A stretch of DNA of 20,969 nucleotides from Lindgomyces ingoldianus (GCF_010093535.1 NW_022985187.1:97268-118236); one strand, 5' to 3'. Numbered from the stretch's first letter, positions 1-9,300 are shown. Numbers and translations: made by a program. The notes: generated by a model from the sequence alone, not told the origin.

Positions 1-151
1 TGTAGCTAGCTTAGTAGTTTTCTAATATCCTACGTACAAGGCCTATAGGTGTCATTAGTATTCCCAGGTCTCTAAGTCCCCACGCACTCCCATATGCCTC
101 TGAGTGGATTCATACCGCATTCAGACCTATTGTCTTGCCTGCGCCGTTACA
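1..151 (-). mobile_element. Partial LTR, cut by the window edge
   Basis: On the minus strand this begins TGTAACGGCGC at 151 and follows the first half of the LTRs found at 1862-2150 and 20159-20448. The bases next to it (152-156, TAGGC) are the complement of the GCCTA target duplication beside the 20159 copy. It is therefore the same insertion site, carried along by the inverted duplication, and not an independent insertion. The other half is outside the window. Confidence 0.88.
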
Positions 152-223
152 TAGGCTAGACTAGAGACAACTACTAGTGCTAGTGCTAGCCCTAGCATTA
201 TCTATATATATATTATACTATGC

Positions 224-248
224 AAGAATACTTAGCTTAAGTATTCTT
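224..248. repeat. Perfect 11-bp inverted repeat with 3-base loop
   Basis: AAGAATACTTA and its complement flank a GCT loop. The same hairpin is intact at 20062-20086 and 20766-20790 although the sequence around it varies between copies. It belongs to the palindromic repeat family described at 19989-20864. Its function is unknown. Confidence 0.75.
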
Positions 249-1182
249 ATGCGTACCTTTTAGTACAGTAGAGAAAGTTATACAGTATTAGCTTAGCAGG
301 CAAGGCGTCTACCTTATTACACAACACTAGAGACTGCAAGGTGTTAAAAAAAGGATGTAAGAGGTATTAAGCAGGAAACACAGGTCACAGAGAGGGAATG
401 CAGGATAGGGGGTTAATAAAAGAGAGTAAACCTTAGGGTTAGAGGCAGAGGTACAGAGGCTAAGAAGCCTATATACCCTGTGCTAAGCCCTTAGAGTACT
501 TAGGGGTTAGATAGCTGTAACATAACTATAACAAAGAAAAACTATTATAAAAGAAAAAACATATTAAAAGCTAAAGCTAAAACATGTTCTCTTAATTATA
601 GCTAATAATTAACTAATTTCTAAATAACTAGTTTTAAATTTACATAAACTTTAAGTTTTTAAAAAAGAACTTTTACTAACTTAATTAAAGCTAAGAATTA
701 GCTAGCTATTATTTACTTTTTTTTTAGCTATATTAGTGTTTTAGAGGTTAGCATTAGCTATCTTAGTGTGTTAGTAATTAGTTACATGCTCTAGTTAAAT
801 ATTATTATTATACATCTATTACCTATCTAATACTACTTTACTAAGCATTATGCTGTAACTATTATTTAACCTAAATAACCTACTTTAATGCGCTAACTAT
901 TACTATTGCGTAAGAAGAGCACAGGGACCTAGCGTCACCTACATAGGCCTAGTGTTGCGCCTGTGTTTTAGATAAGCAGCCTAAGACACTTAGCGTCTAA
1001 GCTCTCTATAAGCCTTTTATAGTTAATAGACTTACTTTTTATTGCTCTCTAATTAGCAGTTGCAATAATTACTCTAAGCAAGCTTTGCTTTTACAGATTA
1101 TTTATAAACTGTTGTAGTATTTTACAGCTAACTTATAAAAGCTAGATAATAATAAAAAGTAAGTAATTATTTAGCACATACT

Positions 1183-2819
1183 TAAGCTAAATGCGCAAGG
1201 ATTTCCCCTCTAGCTAGTAGCTATAGCTAATATAGCTAATTCTTTACACACTAAGCATAATATAGGCTATATTAGCATAAACTAGCTTAATATATTTATT
1301 AAGTATTACCTAAAGCTTAAAGTAAAGTTTAAGTATAAGTATAACTATAAAAAAGCTTTTTATAAAAATCTTATAGTAATTTAAAGCTAGTTTAACTTTA
1401 TAAAGAATATTAAAGTTAAGTATAGTATCTAAAATAATAACATGTATAACTTTAATAAAATAAGGTTTATAATAGGCTAGATATCTACTAGAGTAGTTGT
1501 TATAAGTTTAGAAAAATAAAAATAGCTAAAAGCAGTCTAGCTAGGCAACTAGAAGTAAATAATAGCTATTTAAGACATTAATGCTAAAAGGTAAGCTATT
1601 TTACTTTTTATTATTTTTTAAAGTAGTAACTACTTTTTAAACTAGTATAAAAAAAATTTACTTTAAAATTATGTTATTATAATTTCTAAGTGCAGCTAGA
1701 CTACTAATTAGCTTAGTCTAAACTAGTTAAAGCACTTTAATACACATATAAAAAAGTGTACTATTAGTAGCTACTATTTACTAGTTATTAACAGCTATAA
1801 AAGCTACAACTTACTTTATTTTTAGTAATACTATAAAGATAATAAGATTATTACTATCTATTGTAACGGCGCAGGCAAGACAATGGGTCCGAATGCGGTG
1901 GGAGTCCACTCAGAGGCATATGGGAGTGCGTGGGGACTCTGAACCTGGGAATGCCATTGACACCTATAGGCCTTGTACGAAAGGATATCAGAAAACTACT
2001 GAGCTAGCTACAGGGGCGAGGTGCGACTAAATACATGAGGGAATAGGGGTAACAGCAGGGGTCGGGGCCAGGTCGAGGTCGGGGCCGATACGAGGGCCTT
2101 CCGGAGGTTCCGGGCGACTCGAGATGGAACGATTCATGAGGATCGTTACATCTATATACTTTTTTACTTATTACACTTTTTATAGCTACTTAATGTAGGT
2201 TGTTTTACTTCTTTAAAAAAGGTATATAGGTGCTAAGCTAAAAACCTTATACATAACTAAATTACTTATATTATAAAAATAAAGTTCTTACTATGCTTTA
2301 AAGTAGCTTATAATGCTATAATTACTTTTAGTAATATTTAAAAAAAAGTTTTAAAGCGCTAAATTAGTTCCTTTTAACCTATAATAAGTTATAATAAGCC
2401 TTAATATAAAGTTACGCACTCTATTACTACTACTACTTATATATAATAAGCTCTAGTAGTTGTAAACCCTAAGTAATACTTTAAAACTTAAGTTATAATT
2501 AATGCTTATAAAAATAAGAATTTAAAAGCATATAAATAGTTTACTAACTTTTATAGTTAAAGTGTTTAAAAAAGTTTTAAAAAGAGCAGTAATAATTATG
2601 CATAAGCTAGTGTTAGTATAATAAAAAATTACTAAGCTTTAAGCAGCTAATAAGGCTACTACATAACATAAATTACATAAAAAAAAGTAGATTAAGGCAG
2701 AAAAAACTTTAATAATTTAAAAAGGCCTATACTTAACAGCTTTAAAGGAGTTTAGGGCGCGCAGTAATAGGAAGAAGGCAAAGAAGCAGGTGCAAGCTAA
2801 AGTAAGTAAGCTATTCTAA
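1183..2819 (+). pseudogene. Degenerate Fot1/pogo-family DDE transposase
   Basis: No open frame survives, but conserved transposase blocks can be read through stops. Around 1250-1340 lies a helix-turn-helix-like N-terminal stretch. At 1445-1468 the block that is YNFDETGF in this family reads YNFNKIRF, with Asp and Glu changed to Asn and Lys as G-to-A decay predicts. About 1590-1625 encodes a remnant of the GWAIPPFIIFKG block. At 2736-2819 the basic C-terminal tail TALKEFRARSNRKKAKKQ is followed by a stop. The blocks lie in different frames once the 289-bp LTR and its 5-bp duplication are removed, so frameshifts have accumulated besides the nonsense changes. The active protein would cut and paste the element at TA sites; this copy cannot. 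The 5' limit is approximate. Confidence 0.82.
1862..2150 (+). mobile_element. Solo LTR with TCTAT target-site duplication
   Basis: The element runs from TGTAACGGCGC to GATCGTTACA, giving the TG...CA ends and short terminal inverted repeat (TGTAAC/GTTACA) of an LTR. It is flanked by TCTAT at 1857-1861 and TCTAT at 2151-2155, an exact 5-bp duplication. No internal retrotransposon sequence is attached, so it is a solo LTR left by recombination between two LTRs. It is more GC-rich and less decayed than the transposon it entered, and keeps CG-rich motifs (GGTCGGGGCC twice, about 2060-2090). The parent family is not present in full in this window. Confidence 0.92.
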
Positions 2820-3028
2820 AGGCGCTGCAGATAGTGCAATTAGACTAGGCATAACACGCAAATGTGTAAGCAAGAAGCAGAAGTAGTATCTAAATAATAT
2901 TCTAGGCTATACTGTACTATATAGTGCTAAAGCGGGTTGTTATAGGCTATAATAGAGTTTGTTAGGGTGGGGTCTTAGCAAAAGTAAGCAACTCAGGTGT
3001 GTGAGCGACTCGCCCATGAAGTACGTTA

Positions 3029-3262
3029 GCATAAAAAATTAAGTAAAAGACTAATTGTTTAGAATAGTTGCCTATTTAGCCTTAGCGCTAAATTAATTCA
3101 TAGATCTGATCTAGATCCAGGATAGCGCCACGTGATTCCGGATAATCGATTCGGACCGATTCCCGCCAGCACTGTCCCCACTTAATCTAGTGCCCTACAG
3201 TCGCCCATACGAATTCCAACCTTCTCCCTCTTTACTAAGACCTGCAATCCATATCAAGTCTA
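3029..3262 (+). promoter_or_regulatory. Upstream region of the kinase gene
   Basis: From about 3090 the composition changes from decayed AT-rich DNA to ordinary fungal sequence. A CACGTG E-box-like palindrome lies at about 3130. A pyrimidine-rich run (CCTTCTCCCTCTTTACT, about 3220-3236) sits close to the start codon, as is common near transcription starts in filamentous fungi. An in-frame TAA at 3236-3238 limits any N-terminal extension. The terminal repeat of a Fot1-type transposon ends only about 235 bp before the start codon, so the usable promoter is short or includes transposon DNA. The regulatory role is inferred. Confidence 0.4.
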
Positions 3263-4159
3263 ATGCTAGAAAGCCACTCCGAAACTATGGCAAACTCTAT
3301 CACCACTTTCTCCCATGGCACACCAGTTCCAGCCGATGGAAAATTCCACGTTGATCCATCGAACCCAATGAACCAGATCAAGTACCTTGAGACATGGTAT
3401 CCGCCTGGCGTATCAGAAATGCTGTGGGGTGGCAATACCTCACAGATAGCACTGCTCCCGGATGGGACTGTACTCAAGTATATCTGGGACAGGGACGATC
3501 ACCGCGCGAAGAACTGCCTCGAAATCGAACATTCTATCCTCTTAGCTCTAGGAGACCATGAAAGAATTGTTAAGTACATAGCAAAACACGAGCATGGCCT
3601 TCAATTTCAGTTCGCCGCCAATGGCGACGTGCGCCGCTACATATCAAAGCACGATCCAAGCAGGATCCCCCAGCAGCAGCGCCAGAAATGGGCAAAGCAA
3701 GCTGCTGAAGCCCTCGCCTTCGTCCACTCAAAAGGCGTCATTCATTGCGATATCCACCCAAACAACTTTCTTCTTGACGAGCATCTTAATCTCCTGCTTT
3801 GCGATTTCGCTGGATCATTGTTTGGCACGCTAGACGGGGGTGCTATGGAGAGCATCCGGTTTTTTCTTCCAAGAGATCCGCTTGCAACACCAGGCGTAAA
3901 GTCAGACCTATTCGCGTTAGGTTCGGCGGTATATTATATTATGGCCGGCCACGAGCCGTATGACTCCTTATCAGACGATGAGGTAACAGCCCGCTATTTA
4001 AGATTCGAATTCCCAGATGTGCATAGCTATACATGCGGTCGAGCTATCGAGGGCTGTTGGAAAGGGGATTTTACTAATGCACAAGACGTAGTAAAAGCTA
4101 TGTTGGAAGCAATACCTCCAGATATGAGTGGAGTTACGGCTGATACGGTTGATGGGTAG
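3263..4159 (+). CDS. Small fungal protein kinase (divergent eukaryotic-type kinase domain)
   Basis: The 298-residue product is almost entirely one protein kinase fold. Visible parts, in order: an N-terminal segment without a clear GxGxxG loop (WGGNTS near residue 55-60); the ATP-binding lysine in VLKY (K72); a helix-C glutamate in EIEHSILLAL (probably E89); the catalytic loop IHCDIHPNNFLL, with catalytic Asp163 and Mg-binding Asn168 but HCD for HRD and His in place of the usual Lys; the metal-binding Asp181 in DFAG instead of DFG; and a C-lobe helix SDLFALGSAVYYIMAGHEPYD (about 214-234). No APE motif is seen. All catalytic essentials remain, so activity is plausible; substrate unknown. No signal peptide or membrane segment is seen. 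ATG 3263 has a weak context (C at -3); ATG 3287 (Met9) has A at -3 and G at +4 and may be the real start. There are no introns. It is the only intact gene among decayed transposons. Confidence 0.9.
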   Translation: MLESHSETMANSITTFSHGTPVPADGKFHVDPSNPMNQIKYLETWYPPGVSEMLWGGNTSQIALLPDGTVLKYIWDRDDHRAKNCLEIEHSILLALGDHERIVKYIAKHEHGLQFQFAANGDVRRYISKHDPSRIPQQQRQKWAKQAAEALAFVHSKGVIHCDIHPNNFLLDEHLNLLLCDFAGSLFGTLDGGAMESIRFFLPRDPLATPGVKSDLFALGSAVYYIMAGHEPYDSLSDDEVTARYLRFEFPDVHSYTCGRAIEGCWKGDFTNAQDVVKAMLEAIPPDMSGVTADTVDG

Positions 4160-4210
4160 GCCGGGGAGATCGAGGAGGATGGACAGGACGAAGAGGGCGA
4201 GGAGCTCTAA
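4160..4210 (+). other. In-frame acidic tail beyond the kinase stop codon
   Basis: After the TAG at 4157-4159 the same frame stays open for 16 codons, AGEIEEDGQDEEGEEL, then ends at TAA 4208-4210. The composition is strongly acidic and GC-rich, unlike the AT-rich DNA that follows. The TAG lies in GGTAGG, one C-to-T change from a Gln codon CAG in CA context, the typical RIP change. I infer that the ancestral kinase may have been about 315 residues long with an acidic C-terminus. This is not proven, and a short open run can occur by chance. Confidence 0.45.
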
Positions 4211-4394
4211 GTTAGATATTAGGAATACAAGAGTAAGGCTGAGGGCTGAAGTTGGGCTGTTGTAGTGATTTATATAGCTGTAGAATGAATTAAAAGACAC
4301 CATTTCCGTCTCTTAACCCCACATGTCGTGAGCATATCTGTTTGCAGTGGTGACACTCCGATGTGTCGGATGCGTCGGCACCAGGGTTGCCACT
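4211..4394 (+). other. 3' flank of the kinase gene
   Basis: Moderate-composition sequence follows the gene, with A/T-rich stretches near 4265-4295 (such as AATGAATTAAAAGACACC) where the transcript might be cleaved and polyadenylated. A CG-containing part (4340-4375) has a small direct repeat, GTGTCGGAT and GCGTCGG. No gene or RNA is recognisable. Decayed AT-rich DNA begins sharply at about 4395. Confidence 0.35.
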
Positions 4395-4741
4395 TTTTAG
4401 TAATAGTAATTACTATTTCTATAAATAGATATTTTATAGATAAAGATTTTAAGTAGTAAAAGTAATAATTATTATAATAGTATATAATAATTCTTATATC
4501 TCTAGTAATATATAAAGCTTTGTTATTTAAAAAAAAACTATATAAGCTAAAAAAAAAAACGTTAATAAGTAATAACTATAATTTAAATAACTATAATATA
4601 TATAATAATAATATATAATAACGCTATATAATACTATTTAACATACATATTTACTTTACTAAAGTTATTCTACTTATTAATATTACTAAGTTTATTTATA
4701 TTATATTTGTCTAAACATTAGTATTTAGATACGCTGTTAGG
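4395..4741. other. AT-rich stretch without recognisable content
   Basis: About 350 bp consists almost entirely of A and T, with runs of A up to about 11 and many TATA and TAATAA strings. I find no coding remnant, terminal repeat or match to other parts of the window. It separates the kinase island from Copia-like copy A and is probably decayed repeat DNA. Confidence 0.5.
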
Positions 4742-4850
4742 CGTCACGTGACATAGTCTTGTGTCACAGTTACACGCACAAATAGATAAATATTCCTTTC
4801 CTTTGCACAGACTTAGAACAAGAACAATTAACACCAGTTACCTGCTATCC

Positions 4851-4871
4851 TCCCCCCTCCCCCCTCCCCCC
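4851..4871 (+). repeat. Three tandem TCCCCCC units
   Basis: Three perfect 7-bp units place three runs of six C on this strand and six G on the other. The G-rich strand has enough runs to form a quadruplex. It lies in the putative LTR or 5' region of Copia-like copy A and has no counterpart in copy B. CG-rich sequence follows directly (4871-4876). Confidence 0.9.
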
Positions 4872-5980
4872 GCGCGATGTGTACACCGTGCAACCCTCTT
4901 TGCCTCGCACGTACTTGCTAATTGCAAATGCTAGCTAGCATAGAGCCTATTTAACACTAATTAGTAGATTAAATGCTTGAAACAGAAAGCTTTTCTTATA
5001 CCTTTCTATTTAAATATTATATATAAAAGATTTTTTTTAACTAATTTAACTATAAATTAGCAAGAGTAAAAATAAAGTTTAATTTATGTGTAAGTAGCTA
5101 TAAATCTTTATTTAGTTACCTAATAAAAAGTAGAAAACCTGTTTGTATAATACTATTTAGAGTTATTATATAAATAGTAGTGCTTATTTAATGCTAGAAG
5201 GTCTATTTTATCTTTTTACATAAGGATGTTTAGAGGTAGCGTACAACAAGAAGTAAGACAGCGCGCAACAACGCATAATTAACTACTATAAGGTAATAAG
5301 CAACGCTAGCTCTATCTCTAACTTGCTAACATAATATATTAACATATAACTAATACATACCTTTAGTAGGCATCTTAGCAAAGACTCTAGCAGAGCAGAT
5401 AAATATTAAAAATTAAGTAGATAAAATTAAACTATTAAATAACACACTTAAAAAAAGCTTAATTTATACATAACTAACTTAATTATAAAACTCTGTATAT
5501 TAAAAGTAATAAACATATAAACATTTAAAAACTTTTAAAATAACTTTATAAAGTAAAAGCTTATACACTTTAAAGATTTTAGCTAACTATTTTTATAAAA
5601 ACTAATTACTACTTTATAAAATAAAAGTATTAGCTTTAAAAAAGATAAAATAAAAGCTGTTATACTATATAAACTTATAAAAAAACACACTTTTACTATT
5701 TTATTAGACTACTATACTAAACTATTACTACTAGCGCTAGTTTTAACGCTATAGAGGATGTCTCTATACAAATTACCTATAGACTTAATGCTTCTTCTGT
5801 AATTAGTACAACTACCTTATAATAGCTTACTATACAAGAGCATAACTAGGCAGCTACATATTCCTATAGCTATAGCTCTGCATAAGATTCTCTAAAGCTT
5901 ATACCTACTACATATAATTTAATTACTATATAATCTATACTAACTTCTACCTATACAAGATATTATAGTAGAGAACCTTA

Positions 5981-5985
5981 CGCCT
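5981..5985 (+). repeat. Target-site duplication CGCCT, left copy
   Basis: CGCCT at 5981-5985 directly precedes the 5' LTR, and the identical CGCCT at 11649-11653 directly follows the 3' LTR. The 5-bp duplication fixes both ends of the Gypsy element and shows it was inserted intact into Copia-like copy A. Confidence 0.95.
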
Positions 5986-6303
5986 TGTCACGGTATCCTC
6001 CCCGGATCCCAGACATAACTGTATTAGACGCGTACTAGAGTATTATTAGTGCATGTCTGACACAAACACAACATAACACAGACATAAACTTAAGCACAAA
6101 CTGCCTTAACACTAACTAAACCTAAAATAGGCTTAATTTATACCTAAAGCGCTTAGACTTCTAAGCTAAGTATTTAATTACTAATTTTCTTCTAAACCTT
6201 CTTGTTCTTTACATAATGTCTTGTACTTACTATAATACCTTACGTAGTAATTAAACTAGACCTTTGTAAAGCTTTATAACCTTACTTGTGCATAATTATA
6301 ACA
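5986..6303 (+). repeat. 5' LTR of the Gypsy element
   Basis: It starts TGTCACGG and ends ATTATAACA, the decayed form of ATCGTGACA in the 3' LTR. Length is 318 bp, equal to the 3' LTR. Its left third keeps bases lost from the 3' LTR (for example CCCCGGATCCCAGAC against CCCTAGATCCTAGAC), while its right third is the more decayed copy. Confidence 0.95.
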
Positions 6304-9300
6304 TTACATTATGTTAAAACCCTAGCTAAGAATAGCCTTTAAATTTAATTTAATAAGCTTAGTACTTATATAACTCTAAGCTATTAAAGTAAGCTAAAAA
6401 GCCTTTTAAAAAGCGCTTACTTTATAAAAAAGCTACTATGTTATAAGCTTTAAAGCTTTTTAAAAGGACTTTAAAAAATAGCTTTATGTTATTAAGCAGT
6501 CTATTTCTACCTTAACTTCTGTTATAGTAGTAGGAACTAAGAACTTACTAGCCTTAAAGCCTACTTAGAAGTCTAGAGATAGCTTAACTTCTTTCTACTT
6601 AACACTGCTTATAACCTGTAACCTTTCTAACTTAGTAATAAAATCTAACTAACTCCCTAATCCCCTACTATTTAATAGAAAATAGAAAGACTTACCTTTC
6701 TTTCTACATAAGCTCTAATATAAACTTAAAGAAAACATAGACTAATTTCTCTCTAAACACTTTTAGTTACTATATGCCTACTCTTAACTTAACTATAACA
6801 TAACAGCCTTAATTAACTTACTAATAAATAAAAATATTATTAACTTAGATTAATTTATAGTGTTTTTATAAGTAACTTATAGAGACCTAAATAAAAAGTT
6901 AATAGCCCTAAGTTACTTAAACACTTTATAATAAAAAAAAAAGCTTTACTTTACACTTTACTAAGTTCTACTAACTTGCATTTAATATAGGCCTAAATAA
7001 AATAAGTCTAATTATAGCCTTATGTAACTCCCTCTTAACTAAACTGTAACACGCTATAGTAGGAGAACCCCTTCTAAACAACTTTAACGCATATGTGAAC
7101 CTAATTGCTACCTACAATAATAACATAAGGTTCCTCCCTGTACAAGCCCTAATACGCCCCTAAACTAGCGCAGTTATAAATAAGAACTCTAACATAATAA
7201 AAATTAATTTAAATTATGCTCTAGTTAGTTTTAAAAAGTGTAAAGATTATAAAAAAAAAAGTTAATGCTTTAAGTGTAGTAAGTATAGTTATATCTTCTA
7301 AAACTGCTTTATTCCCCTTTTTTAAGTCTACATAAGTAGCGCTGCTAGCACTTATTAAAGATTTTTACTATTTTAATCTTATTTTTATAAGGGCTCTAAC
7401 TTATATTTAAGCTCTAATCCCCCTTACTACTTTTAACATAGCCGCAGCTATAGCAGTAGAAGCCTGCAAAAAGGCTTGTTCTAGGGCTAAGTTGCCCTCT
7501 AGGACTAATTTAACACTAGATCTCTGCTAACCTATAGGCTAAGTCCTTTACTAATAACTAGAAGTACTAAGTTAATATTTCTATATATTTATAATAAAAA
7601 ACTATATTAGCTTTAATATAAGCTCTTATTAACTTAGAAGCAAACAGTATAAGTTACATTAATAAAAAACTAGTGTGTAAACTAAATTTTTAATTAACAC
7701 TACTTACCTAAATAATTTACTTAACTAGATTTAATAGAAAATAACTTAAAAAAAGTTCTATTTTCTATACTATAACTATTATAATTACTTACTAACACTA
7801 TAAGAAGCAGATTAAGCTCTATGTAATAAACATAGAATGTTATAACCTAATCCTAGAACAACTATAGCTGTATTAGCATAAAGTTACTTTTAATTACTAA
7901 GAGTAAGTTTTAAACTTTAACTCTTTTTAATACTAAAATATATACTTACACTTACACCTAAACAATACTTAAATAGCACTTAATATAGAAGGTCTCTAAA
8001 CCTACTTTCTAATAACCTAGAAAAAAACTACCTAAGTAAGGCTAATAAGCTAGGCCTTTTACTAAAATAGGCTATGTAAAATAATTTAATAACTGCTTAA
8101 ACCTAAAAAAAAGAAAGCCTTTAAGGAACTTTTACTTACTTAATTTAAACACAAACTAGGACTTAAACAGCAGATAGACATCTGCTACATAGGACTTGCT
8201 TTATTTATAACCTTAGCTTAATAACTAGATTATAAAATCTACGCAGTTATAATTTCTAATATAGACTAAGCTTTAGCTCTTTAAAAATACACTAACTTAA
8301 GGATAATAGTTTCTTAAGACTACTATAACTTATTACATGTCTTTTTTTAAGACAAGTTTAATAAGCTTTTAATACAACATTTATATAATTACTAGATAAC
8401 TCTTAAGCTTAGTAAATAACCTAGTTATAAGCTACTATATAAGATGTTGCTAAACAAATTAAAAGTGCTCTAAAAATACTTTAATAAAAACCTAAAAAAA
8501 GGGTTTATTTAAGCTAGCTTCTTACTAGTAGTGTTACTTATACTATTTATAAAGAAACCTAGAGGTAGGCTTTAATTCTGCGTTAACTACTAAAAACTAA
8601 ATACTATTACTATTAAGAACTAATACTTAATTTCTTTTTTATAAAAAACTCTAAGCTAACTAAGTAAAGTAAAGTATTTTATAAAGTTAGATATTATTAC
8701 TACCTTTAATAAGCTAAGAATAGTAAAGGGTAATAAGTAGCTAATAGTGTTTTAGACCTAATACAGACTATTTAAGTACCTAGTAATGCCTTTTAGCTTA
8801 GCTAACGCGCCTAGTACTTTTTAACATTTTGTAAATAACTTACTCTAACCCTACCTAAACATGTTCTGCACTATGTATATTAATAATATTCTAATCTACA
8901 GTAATAGCCTTTTAGAGTACAAACAGCATGTACGCCTAGTGCTAAAGGCTATAGAAGAAGTAGGTCTACAACTTAATATAGACAAATATAAGTTCTACTA
9001 ATTAAAGGTTACATATTTAAAATATGTAATCTTTATAAATAGCATTTAAATAGACCTTATTAAGGTTTAGACTGTGCTAGATTAGTAATACCTAAAGAAT
9101 ATAAAGAATGTTTAAGCTTTTATAGGATTTACTAACTTTTACTAATAATTTATTAACAACTTCTTATAGCTAGTAAGCCCTAAAATTACACTTACTAAAA
9201 AAGAAGTTTAATTTAACTTTAACTTAAATTACTAATAGTCTTTTAACTAGCTAAAAAAAGCCTTTACTAAAGCTTTAATACTCTACTACTTTAACTTTAA

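Larger units (their letters stand above)
1..1124 (-). repeat. Left arm of a ~1.12-kb inverted duplication
   Basis: Read on the minus strand this block matches 19186-20310 almost base for base. In the stretches I aligned by eye there were only a handful of differences, mostly C/T or G/A changes plus one length change in a T run. The match stops at 1124/19186, where this arm joins a Fot1-type transposon and the other arm joins a Copia-like element. It contains a partial LTR (1-151), half of a palindromic repeat (152 to about 334) and about 790 bp of AT-rich sequence (335-1124) in which I see no gene. The outer end lies beyond the window, so the full arm length is unknown. Confidence 0.93.
1121..3026 (+). 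mobile_element. Fot1/pogo-type DNA transposon, copy 1, decayed and truncated
   Basis: This is a second copy, in opposite orientation, of the element at 11866-14808: 1125-1861 matches the complement of about 13830-14530, and 2156-3026 matches the complement of 11866-12605 plus 13707-13830. The right end is intact: it closes with the terminal repeat CGCCCATGAAGTACGT at 3011-3026, followed by the target dinucleotide TA. The left end is missing, cut where the inverted duplication begins (1121-1124), so roughly the first 280 bp and its terminal repeat are lost. A solo LTR interrupts it at 1862-2150. Transposase remnants are readable on the plus strand. Base decay is heavy: CA and TG dinucleotides are scarce and TA is abundant. 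Confidence 0.88.

Noticed and set aside
431..445. CCTTAGGGTTAGAGG resembling telomeric TTAGGG repeats
   Set aside because: Only one full unit and part of another, in both arms of the duplication. It is not a telomere array, though a subtelomeric origin of the arms is not excluded.
3235..3477. 80-codon open frame on the minus strand opposite the kinase start
   Set aside because: It lies antisense to the well-supported kinase, has no recognisable domain, and looks like a shadow frame.
3594..3833. 79-codon open frame on the plus strand inside the kinase gene
   Set aside because: It overlaps the catalytic loop of the kinase in another frame; Ser/Thr-rich, domain-free product.
3263..4159. Kinase as a spore-killer (Spok-like) or similar selfish gene
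   Set aside because: Its isolated, repeat-flanked setting is suggestive, but the protein is one short kinase domain with no additional domain and no visible match to such a system.
3998..4303. 101-codon minus-strand open frame with hydrophobic stretches
   Set aside because: It overlaps the kinase 3' end and AT-rich flank. The hydrophobicity follows from the AT-rich antisense composition, and there is no family resemblance.
8870..8905. Reverse transcriptase YxDD box as evidence of an active retroelement
   Set aside because: Both Asp codons read Asn and stops occur throughout, so the element is dead and only its ancestry is informative.
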